Shown here in pieces: positions 1 through 7,532 of a stretch of DNA of 43,874 bases. A program made the position numbers and the translations under genes. Below the pieces are notes generated by a model that searched no databases, was not told the origin of the DNA, and saw nothing but the letters and a program-made list of their open reading frames with translations. Numbering within the stretch: the first letter of the stretch is position 1; each line of letters begins with the position of its first letter. Origin of the DNA: Saprospiraceae bacterium UBA2329 (lineage in GTDB: Bacteria; Bacteroidota; Bacteroidia; Chitinophagales; Saprospiraceae); the NCBI GenBank assembly GCA_002344975.1, contig DDUV01000051.1:54457-98330 (forward strand), in the 5' to 3' direction.

Positions 1-79
1 CACTTTATTTTTTATCGCCCCTAAGGGACACAAGCACCCTGCGGTTTCAGTCGCTCATTCAAAAAAAATCACCCGCGCC

Positions 80-2446
80 ATGAAAAAATCACTCCTTTTG
101 CCCTTGCTCTTTCTTGCCGGCCTTGCAGCCGCGCAAATACCCGCCAACCGCTCCCCGCTCCGCATCGAAACCATCATGCAGGGCGAGCGCTTCGCCGGTT
201 TTTCGCCCGACGATTTTTCATGGAGCGAAGACGGCAAAACCATCTATTTCACCTGGAACCCGGAGCTGGACACCCTCCGCAGTCTTTATAAAACCGACCT
301 GAACGGCAGCGCCCCGCAGCGCGTCTCCATCGAAGAGCAGCAAAACATGGTTTCCGGCGGAGCGTATTCCCGCGACCGCTCGCGCAAGGTCTATTCCAAA
401 AACGGAGACATTTTTTTGTGGGAAGCAGCCACCGGAAGCAGCCGGCCGCTCATTCAAACGACGGCCTCGGAATTTGCCCCCCGCTTTTCGGGCGATGAAC
501 GGCAGGTGGTTTACCAATCGGGCGACAACCTGTTTTCCTGGGATATGAGCACCGGCGCCATCCGGCAACTCACCAATTTTCAGCGCGGCGCCAAACGCGA
601 AGACCCCCGCAAATCCTCGCAGGAACAGTGGTTGGAAACCGACCAGTTGGCACTGTTCGACGTGCTCCGCGAACGCAAAGCAGAATCCGAAACCCGCGAA
701 CGCCGCACTAAAGCCTTAGCTCCCAAGCGCCCGTTCGAATATTACTACGGCGAACGCAGCCTCTCCAATCTCCAAATCAGCCCCGACCTCCGTTTCGTTA
801 CCTTCCGCCTCACTACCCGCGCCAAAACCCGCACGGCGCAAATGCCCGACTACGTCACACAGTCCGGTTTTTCTTCCATGCAGGACACCCGCACCAAAGT
901 AGGCGCCGCACAGGACACCCACGAAACAGGCATTTTCGACGCCCAACGCGACACCATTTACTGGCTGAACACCAAAAATATAGAGGGCATTTTTGACAAG
1001 CCCGAATTCCTGCGCGATTACCACCGCGATACCCTGCCTTACAACAGCAAATACGACAAGCCCCGCGAGATCATCATGCACGGCCCGGTCTTCTCCGACG
1101 ATGGAAAAGCCGCCGTGGTGTTGCGCAGCCAAGACAACAAAGACCGCTGGATCATGCTCCTCGACTTACCCACCGGCCAATTGCGCCTCTTGGACCGCCA
1201 ACGCGACGAAGCCTGGATCGGCGGCCCCGGCATTGGCTGGGGAACCGGCAACATCGGCTGGCTGCCCGACGACCGCAGCCTCTGGTTCCAGTCTGAAGCC
1301 ACCGGTTTTTCACACCTTTATATAATAGATGTAGAAACCGGCCAACGCCGCGCCCTCACGCAGGGCAAATTCGAGATCATCAGCGCCGAGCTTTCGCGTA
1401 ATCAGGACTACTTTTACATCACGGCCAATGCAGAGGGCCCGCACGAGCATCATTTTTACCGCCTTCCTGTAAGTGGCGGCAAGCTCGAAAAAATCACCAG
1501 CCTCTCCGGCGGCAACCGCGCCGTGCTCTCGCCCGACGAGCGCCACATCGCTGTCAGATACTCCACCGGCAACCAGCCCTGGGAACTGTACCTCATGGAA
1601 AACCGGACCGGAGCGCCCATGCGCCGCCTCACGCAGTCCACTACCGCCGAGTTTCAAAAATATGCCTGGCGCATGCCCGAAATCGTGTGGTTCACCGCCC
1701 GCGACGGCGTACAGGTACCTGCCCGTCTCTATCGTCCGGCCAAAGCAGCCAAAGGTGGTCCGGCTGTCGTCTTTGTGCATGGCGCCGGCTACCTACAAAA
1801 CGTACACCGCTGGTGGAGTACCTACTCGCGGGAGTTCATGTTTCACAACTTCCTCGCCGACAACGGATATACCGTACTCGACATTGATTTTCGCGCCAGC
1901 GAAGGATATGGCCGCGACTGGCGCACGGCCATCTACCGGCACATGGGCGGCAAAGACCTCAGCGATCAGGTGGACGGGGCGCGTTTTCTGGCCTCGCGTT
2001 ATGGCGTGGATGCCCGGCGCATCGGCATCTATGGCGGCTCTTATGGCGGCTTCATTACTCTGATGGCTATGTTTACCGAACCCGGCGTCTTCCGCAGCGG
2101 CGCGGCCCTCCGCTCCGTCACCGATTGGGCGCATTACAACCATCCCTACACTTCCAACATCCTCAACACGCCACAGGAAGACAGCATTGCCTACCGCCGC
2201 TCTTCGCCCATTTATCACGCCGAGGGCCTGCGCGATGACCTGCTCATTCTGCACGGCATGGTGGACTCAAATGTGCATTTCCAGGATGTGGCCCGCCTCA
2301 GCCAGCGCCTCATCGAATTGGGCAAAGACAAATGGGAAATGGCCGTTTTTCCGCTCGAAGATCACGGTTTCGTCACGCCCAGCGGCTGGACCGACGAGTA
2401 CAAGCGGATATGGTTGCTGTTTGAACGAACCTTGAAGAAAAAGTAG
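80..2446 (+). CDS. Secreted S9 family prolyl oligopeptidase / DPP-IV-like serine peptidase
   Basis: The 788-residue protein starts with a Sec signal peptide (MKKSLLLPLLFLAGLAAAQ), so it acts in the periplasm or outside the cell. Residues about 30-560 contain repeated beta-propeller signatures typical of the DPPIV_N region. The C-terminal alpha/beta hydrolase domain (about 575-788) carries a complete S9 triad: the nucleophile Ser654 in GGSYGG, Asp729 in HGMVDSN, and His762 in EDHGF. Family knowledge says S9 enzymes of this layout remove dipeptides from, or cut, short proline-containing peptides; the exact specificity cannot be read here. The length is usual for Bacteroidota DPP-IV homologues. 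The gene stands alone: 444 non-coding bases separate it from the next gene and no partner lies upstream in the window. The start is fixed by the signal peptide. Confidence 0.93.
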   Translation: MKKSLLLPLLFLAGLAAAQIPANRSPLRIETIMQGERFAGFSPDDFSWSEDGKTIYFTWNPELDTLRSLYKTDLNGSAPQRVSIEEQQNMVSGGAYSRDRSRKVYSKNGDIFLWEAATGSSRPLIQTTASEFAPRFSGDERQVVYQSGDNLFSWDMSTGAIRQLTNFQRGAKREDPRKSSQEQWLETDQLALFDVLRERKAESETRERRTKALAPKRPFEYYYGERSLSNLQISPDLRFVTFRLTTRAKTRTAQMPDYVTQSGFSSMQDTRTKVGAAQDTHETGIFDAQRDTIYWLNTKNIEGIFDKPEFLRDYHRDTLPYNSKYDKPREIIMHGPVFSDDGKAAVVLRSQDNKDRWIMLLDLPTGQLRLLDRQRDEAWIGGPGIGWGTGNIGWLPDDRSLWFQSEATGFSHLYIIDVETGQRRALTQGKFEIISAELSRNQDYFYITANAEGPHEHHFYRLPVSGGKLEKITSLSGGNRAVLSPDERHIAVRYSTGNQPWELYLMENRTGAPMRRLTQSTTAEFQKYAWRMPEIVWFTARDGVQVPARLYRPAKAAKGGPAVVFVHGAGYLQNVHRWWSTYSREFMFHNFLADNGYTVLDIDFRASEGYGRDWRTAIYRHMGGKDLSDQVDGARFLASRYGVDARRIGIYGGSYGGFITLMAMFTEPGVFRSGAALRSVTDWAHYNHPYTSNILNTPQEDSIAYRRSSPIYHAEGLRDDLLILHGMVDSNVHFQDVARLSQRLIELGKDKWEMAVFPLEDHGFVTPSGWTDEYKRIWLLFERTLKKK

Positions 2447-2479
2447 GAAACCGGGCAGGCTGAGTTTGGTGTCTATGCG

Positions 2480-2531
2480 TAGTGAAGGAATGACTACGGG
2501 CTGTGATCTTAGCTGAGTCACCCCTTCACTA
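2480..2531 (+). terminator. Two-part hairpin after the S9 peptidase gene
   Basis: A 9-bp outer stem (TAGTGAAGG with CCTTCACTA) encloses a 2x2 internal loop and a 5-bp inner stem (TGACT with AGTCA). It lies 33 bases after the peptidase stop. There is no T-tract, so it may be a transcript-end stabiliser rather than an intrinsic terminator. Confidence 0.35.
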
Positions 2532-2568
2532 AACTGTAAAAACCCGCCCGTAGAGCGAACGCATTCTT

Positions 2569-2576
2569 TACCTTTG
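2569..2576 (+). promoter_or_regulatory. Candidate Bacteroidota -7 box (TACCTTTG)
   Basis: The octamer fits the Bacteroidota TAnnTTTG -7 consensus and is followed by the commonly seen GCAGC context. No TTG is found about 20 bases upstream, so the -33 half is missing or weak. It would drive the PurF-like gene that starts at 2891 with a long leader. Confidence 0.35.
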
Positions 2577-2681
2577 CAGCGGGGCAAGAACAAATTGTCA
2601 TTTTTTTGAGGCAACAGGATTGGTTAAGACCTTTAAAATGAAGCGTTTATCTGACGTGACTATTCAGTCGCCCTGCAAAAA

Positions 2682-2849
2682 GCTGCGAGCCGCGAGTCAC
2701 GAGCCTGCCTGACTGGTAGTCAGGTTTGATTTCCCAAAGTAAAAAGGGCCTTTTTTTAAGATGAGATTTTGAAATTTCCCCAAATGGAAAATCTAATTTT
2801 TCAACGAGTAAACAAACTCATAGCTCGTAGCTCATGGCTCGTAGCTTTG
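2682..2849. repeat. Inverted pair of degenerate heptanucleotide arrays
   Basis: The left arm (2682-2707) reads as heptamers gctgcga, gccgcga, gtcacga and a partial gcctg. The right arm (2822-2849) reads agctcgt, agctcat, ggctcgt, agctttg. The arms are imperfect reverse complements over about 28 bases, and several differences are transitions that would keep G-U pairs in RNA. Together they could form a long stem with a loop of about 115 bases containing the small hairpin at 2708-2724. The function is unknown; dispersed intergenic repeats of this kind occur in Bacteroidota genomes. Confidence 0.6.
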
Positions 2850-2890
2850 GGATACTATATACATAGCTACATTTTTTTCAAAACTCAGTA

Positions 2891-4792
2891 ATGAGCGATC
2901 AAATAAAACACGAATGCGGTATCGTTTTGATCCGCCTGCTCAAGCCATTGGAACACTACCAACAGAAGTACGGCTCCGCATTTTACGGCCTCAAAAAGCT
3001 GCAACTGATGATGCTCAAGCAGCGCAACCGGGGTCAGGACGGCGCAGGCATCGCCACCATCAAGCTGGGCGTAGAACCCGGCAAAAAATACATCAGCCGC
3101 AAGCGCAGCAATGCTTCCAACTATTTAGACGACCTCTTTGAGCAGGTTTACAGGCACTTCAACGCCGTGCCCGCCGAACAACTCGACGATGCCGTCTGGC
3201 TCAAAAACAACAAACCCTACATGGGCGAGGTGATGCTGGGCCACCTGCGCTACGGCACCCACGGCGACAATACCATCGAAACCTGCCACCCCTTCCTGCG
3301 CGCCAGCAACTGGATCAACCGCAACCTACTGCTGGCCGGCAATTTCAACCTCACCAATGTGGATGAACTTTTTCAGGAACTTGTCGAACTCGGCCAGTTT
3401 CCCAAAGAAAAATCCGACACGGTGACGGTACTCGAAAAACTCGGCCACTTCCTCGACGACGAAGTGCAGCGCATTCATACCTGGTTCAAACCCGACGGAT
3501 ATAAAAACACCGAGATCAACGACCTCATTTACGACAACTTAGACCTGCAACGCCTGCTGCGCCGCGCCTGCAAAAAATTTGACGGCGGCTATGTCATGGC
3601 CGGCATGATCGGCTACGGCGATTCCTTCATCATGCGCGACCCCTGGGGCATTCGCCCGGCTTTTTACTATGCCGACGACGAAATCGTGGTGGCTGCCTCC
3701 GAACGGCCCGCCATTCAGACGGTTTTTAATGCCCACATTTCGCAGGTCAAAGAATTGCAACCCGGCCATGTGCTCATCATCAAGCGCAACGGGCAGGTGA
3801 GTGAAAAGCCGTTTATTGAGGCTCGGCCCCGCGCGGCCTGCTCTTTCGAGCGCATTTATTTCTCGCGCGGCACCGACCACGACATTTACATGGAGCGCAA
3901 AAAATTGGGCGATCAATTGGCCGAAACCGTGCTCCAGTCTGTGGCCTACGATTTCAAACACACCGTTTTTGCTTTTGTGCCCAATACGGCCGAGACGGCC
4001 TTCATCGGTCTGATGGAAGGGGTGGAACGCGTCCTCAATCGCATCAAACAGGAAAAAATTCTGAAGCTGCAAACAGACGAAAACGGACTGAATACCAAGA
4101 AGTTGGAAAAAATATTGGCCATGCGCGTCCGTCAGGAAAAGCTCGTGGTGAAAGATGCCAAAATCCGCACATTCATTGCCGACGACACCCAGCGCTCCGA
4201 GTTGGTTTCTTATGTGTATGACGTCACTTACGGATTGGTACAAAATGAGCGCGACACGCTGGTACTACTCGATGACTCCATTGTGCGCGGCACTACCCTC
4301 CGCGACAGCATCCTGCAAATAGCGTCTCGTCTTCGTCCCAAAAAGATCATCATCGTATCCTCGGCGCCGCAAATCCGCTACCCCGACTGTTACGGCATAG
4401 ACATGTCGAAGCTCAAGGAGTTTGTCGCGTTTCAGGCTTTGGTGCAATTGCTCCGCGAGACCGGTCAGGAGCAGGCTCTGCACGACGCGTATGCCCGCTG
4501 CAAAGCCGCCGAAAATTTGCCGGCCGATCAGATGCGCAATGAGCTTCAGCCTGTGTACGAACTGTTTACGCAGGAAGAACTCTCGGCAAAAATTGCAGAC
4601 ATCGTCACGCCGGCCAACATCAAACCCAAAGTGGAGGTCATTTTCCAAACGGTGGAGGGCCTGCAGAATGCCTGCCCGGACAACAACGGCGACTGGTACT
4701 TTTCAGGAAATTATCCTACCCCCGGCGGCAATCGCGTAGTCAATCGGGCGTTTATGAACTACATGGAAAAAAGGGATGAACGCGCTTATTGA
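2891..4792 (+). CDS. purF: Amidophosphoribosyltransferase, long Bacteroidota form
   Basis: The 633-residue protein is predicted to catalyse the first committed step of purine synthesis, transferring glutamine amide nitrogen to PRPP to make phosphoribosylamine in the cytoplasm. The N-terminal class II glutamine amidotransferase domain has its nucleophile at Cys9 (sequence HECG), implying removal of an eight-residue leader as in other PurF enzymes, followed by an NRGQDGAG motif. The C-terminal phosphoribosyltransferase domain shows the PRPP loop VLLDDSIVRGTT at residues 458-469. Canonical PurF is about 470-505 residues; this one is longer, with extra sequence between and after the core motifs. 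Long homologues occur in Bacteroidota beside a standard PurF, so this may be a paralogue with a somewhat different role. It is probably first in an operon: the next gene starts 32 bases downstream. Confidence 0.88.
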   Translation: MSDQIKHECGIVLIRLLKPLEHYQQKYGSAFYGLKKLQLMMLKQRNRGQDGAGIATIKLGVEPGKKYISRKRSNASNYLDDLFEQVYRHFNAVPAEQLDDAVWLKNNKPYMGEVMLGHLRYGTHGDNTIETCHPFLRASNWINRNLLLAGNFNLTNVDELFQELVELGQFPKEKSDTVTVLEKLGHFLDDEVQRIHTWFKPDGYKNTEINDLIYDNLDLQRLLRRACKKFDGGYVMAGMIGYGDSFIMRDPWGIRPAFYYADDEIVVAASERPAIQTVFNAHISQVKELQPGHVLIIKRNGQVSEKPFIEARPRAACSFERIYFSRGTDHDIYMERKKLGDQLAETVLQSVAYDFKHTVFAFVPNTAETAFIGLMEGVERVLNRIKQEKILKLQTDENGLNTKKLEKILAMRVRQEKLVVKDAKIRTFIADDTQRSELVSYVYDVTYGLVQNERDTLVLLDDSIVRGTTLRDSILQIASRLRPKKIIIVSSAPQIRYPDCYGIDMSKLKEFVAFQALVQLLRETGQEQALHDAYARCKAAENLPADQMRNELQPVYELFTQEELSAKIADIVTPANIKPKVEVIFQTVEGLQNACPDNNGDWYFSGNYPTPGGNRVVNRAFMNYMEKRDERAY

Positions 4793-4824
4793 AACACGCG
4801 TTCTTTCGTAAATAACTGTCTGAT

Positions 4825-5352
4825 ATGAACTCACGTCACGCCTTGCCGGGCATTTCCAAAGGGCTGATTTTCAGCTTTTTTCTTTTGATGCAACTCGGTT
4901 TTTGCATTCCGGTTGAGGCGCAGGTATTTATGCAAATAGAGCGCTCCGGCCGCCCCAAGGCGCAACGCATCTACCCCGGCGAAGTCATTCAGTACCGCTA
5001 TCAGGGGCAATGGTATGCCGGCGAAATTCAGGAGCTCCTTTTCGATGTGAACATGGTAGTTCTCACCCGACACACGGTGCGCCTTTCCGACATTGAGGCA
5101 CTCCGCTACCAACGCCGTTGGCCCAAACCCGTAGGGAGTCAGATCGCCTTGTTCGGTCTCAGTTGGTCGGCCTGGGCACTCATCGGCACCGCCACCGACA
5201 ACGAACCCGGCCTCGACTACCGCTGGTCGGATGCTGCCGTTACCGCTACTGCCGTAGGCGCGGGATTGGCCTTGCCTGCGCTCGTAAAAAAATACCGCAT
5301 CGTAGAAATGGGCAAAAAACGCCGCCTGCGCATTCTGGATCTTAATTTCTGA
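4825..5352 (+). CDS. Small exported or membrane protein of unknown function
   Basis: The 175-residue protein starts with a hydrophobic segment that fits a signal peptide ending near residue 33 (VEAQ). A beta-rich stretch follows (about 34-98), then two short hydrophobic segments (about 108-122 and 135-150) and a basic C-terminus. I do not recognise a named family; the plan resembles small uncharacterised envelope proteins common in Bacteroidota. It lies 32 bases after the PurF-like gene and 4 bases before the VanX-like gene, so it is almost certainly co-transcribed with both. An envelope role alongside the dipeptidase and OmpA lipoprotein is an inference from position only. Confidence 0.7.
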   Translation: MNSRHALPGISKGLIFSFFLLMQLGFCIPVEAQVFMQIERSGRPKAQRIYPGEVIQYRYQGQWYAGEIQELLFDVNMVVLTRHTVRLSDIEALRYQRRWPKPVGSQIALFGLSWSAWALIGTATDNEPGLDYRWSDAAVTATAVGAGLALPALVKKYRIVEMGKKRRLRILDLNF

Positions 5353-5356
5353 AACC

Positions 5357-6007
5357 ATGATAAAAAAACTCACCATTCTCTGGGCCTTCACAGCCCTCGC
5401 CGCCGGAACGGCAACCGCACAAGACATAGAGCCTGTCAACACGCTGTTCGACACCTCTGCCTGGATTGAACTCGTCACCATTGATCCCGGCATTCAGTTG
5501 GATTTGAAGTACGCCACCACCGACAATTTTGTCAAGGAAAAACTGTACGATTGCCCGCGATGCTTCCTCCGCTCAGACGTGGCGATGGCCGTCAGGAACG
5601 TACAAAAAGACCTGCGCCGCAAGGGATATGGCCTCAAAATGTTAGACTGCTACCGGCCCCTGCCCATCCAATGGAAACTTTGGAACAAAGTGCCCGACCC
5701 GCGCTATGTGGCCGATCCCCGCAAAGGCTCCATGCACAATCGCGGCTCGGCCGTTGACCTCACCCTCGTAGATGCGCAAGGCAAAGAACTCGACATGGGC
5801 ACGCCCTTCGACTTTTTCGGACAGGAAGCCTACCACGATTACACCAATCTGCCCAAAGAGGTACTGGCCCGCCGCACGCTCCTCAAAGAAACCATGATCA
5901 AACACGGCTTCCGCTCTACCCGCACCGAGTGGTGGCATTATTCCTACACCAAACGCAGCTACCCCATTTCCAAAATGGAATGGCCCTGCGACGGGAAAGG
6001 CAAATAA
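5357..6007 (+). CDS. D-alanyl-D-alanine dipeptidase, VanX-like (peptidase M15D)
   Basis: The 216-residue protein has an N-terminal signal sequence ending around residue 21 and so acts in the periplasm. It carries the complete M15D zinc site: His127 and Asp134 in SMHNRGSAVD, and Glu191 and His194 in EWWHYS. Enzymes of this family hydrolyse D-Ala-D-Ala. In Gram-negative bacteria without vancomycin-resistance operons, they are thought to recycle peptidoglycan-derived dipeptide rather than confer resistance, and no vanH or vanA partner is present here. The start lies 4 bases after the previous stop, indicating translational linkage. The length is normal for the family. Confidence 0.92.
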   Translation: MIKKLTILWAFTALAAGTATAQDIEPVNTLFDTSAWIELVTIDPGIQLDLKYATTDNFVKEKLYDCPRCFLRSDVAMAVRNVQKDLRRKGYGLKMLDCYRPLPIQWKLWNKVPDPRYVADPRKGSMHNRGSAVDLTLVDAQGKELDMGTPFDFFGQEAYHDYTNLPKEVLARRTLLKETMIKHGFRSTRTEWWHYSYTKRSYPISKMEWPCDGKGK

Positions 6008-6072
6008 GTGAGAATCGAGGCGAACGAGCTACTGTGGTATGTTGTTGAATTACAAACCAAAAACACTACGCT

Positions 6073-6996
6073 ATGTCAAAAAACATCTTTCTGTTACTGG
6101 GATTGACGGCCCTGATCGGCCTCAGTTCCTGCGTTTCCAAAAAGAAATTCACCGAGTTGCAAGCCGGCAATGAACGCCTCCAACTCACCTACGAGGAAAC
6201 CAAACTGCGCTTAGACGAGTGCCTCAGCGCTTCCCGCAACTATCAGGATGAGATACGCCGCAGAGACGTGGAAATCGGCGCCAAAAACAGCGAACTGGAA
6301 GCCAAAAGCCGCATGGTGCAACAACTCGAAGGCCAGGTGGACAACCTTCAGCGCACCAACGCAGGCCTGCTCGACCGCATGGCCGACCTCTCCGTCATCA
6401 GCAAGGAGGGCGCCGAGAGCATCAAAAAATCACTCGAATCCATCAATGCGCAAACCAAGTACATTCAGGAACTCACCTCCAGTATCCAATCCAAAGACTC
6501 GCTCAATCTGGCCTTGGTGATGAACCTCAAACGCTCGCTCAGCGACATCAACGATCAGGACATACAGGTAGAAGTGCGCGGCAGCGTGGTATATGTCTCC
6601 ATTGCCGATAAACTGCTCTTCAAATCGGGCAGTGCCGAGATCAGTCCCCGCGCCGAAAGCGTGCTGGCCAAGGTAGCCAAGGTCATCAACGACCACAAAG
6701 AACTCAATGTCATGGTGGAAGGCCATACCGATAATGTGCCCATCAGCAACTCTTGCGTGGCCGACAACTGGGACCTCAGCGTGAAACGTTCTACCGCCGT
6801 CATTCGCGTGTTGCAGGGCAGGCACGGCGTCGCTGCCGACCGCCTCACGGCTGCCGGTCGTTCGGAGTTTGTACCCAAAACCACCAACGCCACCGCCGAT
6901 GGCCGCAGTACCAACCGCCGCACGGAGATCATCCTGACGCCGAAGCTCGATCAGTTTTTCAAATTGCTCGAAGCAGCCCCGGCAGGAGGGAAGTAA
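6073..6996 (+). CDS. OmpA-family peptidoglycan-associated lipoprotein
   Basis: The 307-residue protein has a lipoprotein signal peptide with lipobox LSSC at Cys20, so it is probably anchored in the outer membrane with its C-terminus in the periplasm. Residues about 25-120 form a long coiled coil (charged heptads). Residues about 170-297 form an OmpA C-terminal domain, with the peptidoglycan-binding signature GHTDNVP and a downstream NRRTEI motif. The family binds diaminopimelate in peptidoglycan and ties the outer membrane to the wall. It is separated from the VanX-like gene by 65 bases and followed by a hairpin terminator at 7020, making it the probable last gene of the operon. Confidence 0.92.
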   Translation: MSKNIFLLLGLTALIGLSSCVSKKKFTELQAGNERLQLTYEETKLRLDECLSASRNYQDEIRRRDVEIGAKNSELEAKSRMVQQLEGQVDNLQRTNAGLLDRMADLSVISKEGAESIKKSLESINAQTKYIQELTSSIQSKDSLNLALVMNLKRSLSDINDQDIQVEVRGSVVYVSIADKLLFKSGSAEISPRAESVLAKVAKVINDHKELNVMVEGHTDNVPISNSCVADNWDLSVKRSTAVIRVLQGRHGVAADRLTAAGRSEFVPKTTNATADGRSTNRRTEIILTPKLDQFFKLLEAAPAGGK

Positions 6997-7019
6997 GGAA
7001 ATTCATTTCTATATCATGG

Positions 7020-7050
7020 AGGCCCGGCGCATTATATAGCGTTGGGCCTT
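7020..7050. terminator. Hairpin between convergent genes ompA-like and rlmH
   Basis: An 11-bp stem (AGGCCCGGCGC with GCGTTGGGCCT, including two G-T pairs) encloses an 8-base loop and lies between two convergent genes, 24 bases after the OmpA stop and 9 bases from the rlmH stop. It could end transcription from both sides. Confidence 0.65.
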
Positions 7051-7058
7051 CGTCATTT

Positions 7059-7532
7059 TCAGCTATTATGATACGGCTCGTTTCTCAAAATCGTCATGGC
7101 GCGGTACAGTTGCTCCAAAAAAAACAAACGCACCATCTGATGGGAAAAAGTCATGGAAGAAAGCGAGAGTTGGTCATTCGCCCGTTCGTACAAGGCATCT
7201 GAAAAGCCATACGCGCCGCCGATGAGGAACACCAGGCGCCGCTGCGACTGTTGGAGTTTTTTGTCTAAATAAGTGGCGAAGCCCTCCGAACTGAATGAGC
7301 GCCCCCGCTCGTCGAGCAGGATGAGCAGGTCGTCGTCCTTGAGCCTGGAGAGGATGCTCTCGCCCTCTTTGGCCTTCAGTTGTTGCGCCGACAAGTTGCC
7401 CGCGCCTTTGATGTCGGGCAGCACCGTCCATTGAAAGGGCAGGTAGTGCTTCAAACGCTTCTCGTACAGCGCCATGCCTTCCTCCAGATAGCGCTCGTTG
7501 GTTTTGCCGATGGCCCACAATTCCACTTTCAT
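7059..7532 (-). CDS. rlmH: 23S rRNA (pseudouridine1915-N3)-methyltransferase
   Basis: The 157-residue protein matches the full length of RlmH, the SPOUT methyltransferase that methylates pseudouridine 1915 in helix 69 of 23S rRNA in assembled ribosomes. It starts with the typical MKVELWAIGKT, has the SAM-binding glycine loop LIGGAYGFS, and ends with the conserved HQMVRLFFLEQLYRA and NEPYH segments. The frame stays open 86 codons further upstream, but that extension lies in another frame of the SWIM gene and has no family resemblance, so I place the start at 7532. That ATG overlaps the TGA of the upstream SWIM gene (ATGA), indicating translational coupling. Confidence 0.95.
   Translation of the reverse strand: MKVELWAIGKTNERYLEEGMALYEKRLKHYLPFQWTVLPDIKGAGNLSAQQLKAKEGESILSRLKDDDLLILLDERGRSFSSEGFATYLDKKLQQSQRRLVFLIGGAYGFSDALYERANDQLSLSSMTFSHQMVRLFFLEQLYRAMTILRNEPYHNS

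Larger units (their letters stand above)
2447..2890. other. Intergenic region with hairpins, heptamer arrays and a promoter-like box
   Basis: This 444-base gap separates the S9 peptidase from the PurF-like gene. It holds a two-part hairpin at 2480-2531, a promoter-like TACCTTTG at 2569-2576, a perfect 7-bp stem with a 3-base loop at 2708-2724, and two degenerate heptanucleotide arrays in inverted orientation (2682-2707 and 2822-2849). A 24-codon ORF starts near 2638 but nothing supports it. If the 2569 box is used, the downstream gene would have a leader of about 300 bases able to fold into a long stem. Confidence 0.6.

Noticed and set aside
2638..2712. 24-codon ORF in the leader of the PurF-like gene
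   Set aside because: It runs through the left heptamer array and hairpin, so the codons are better explained by the repeat.
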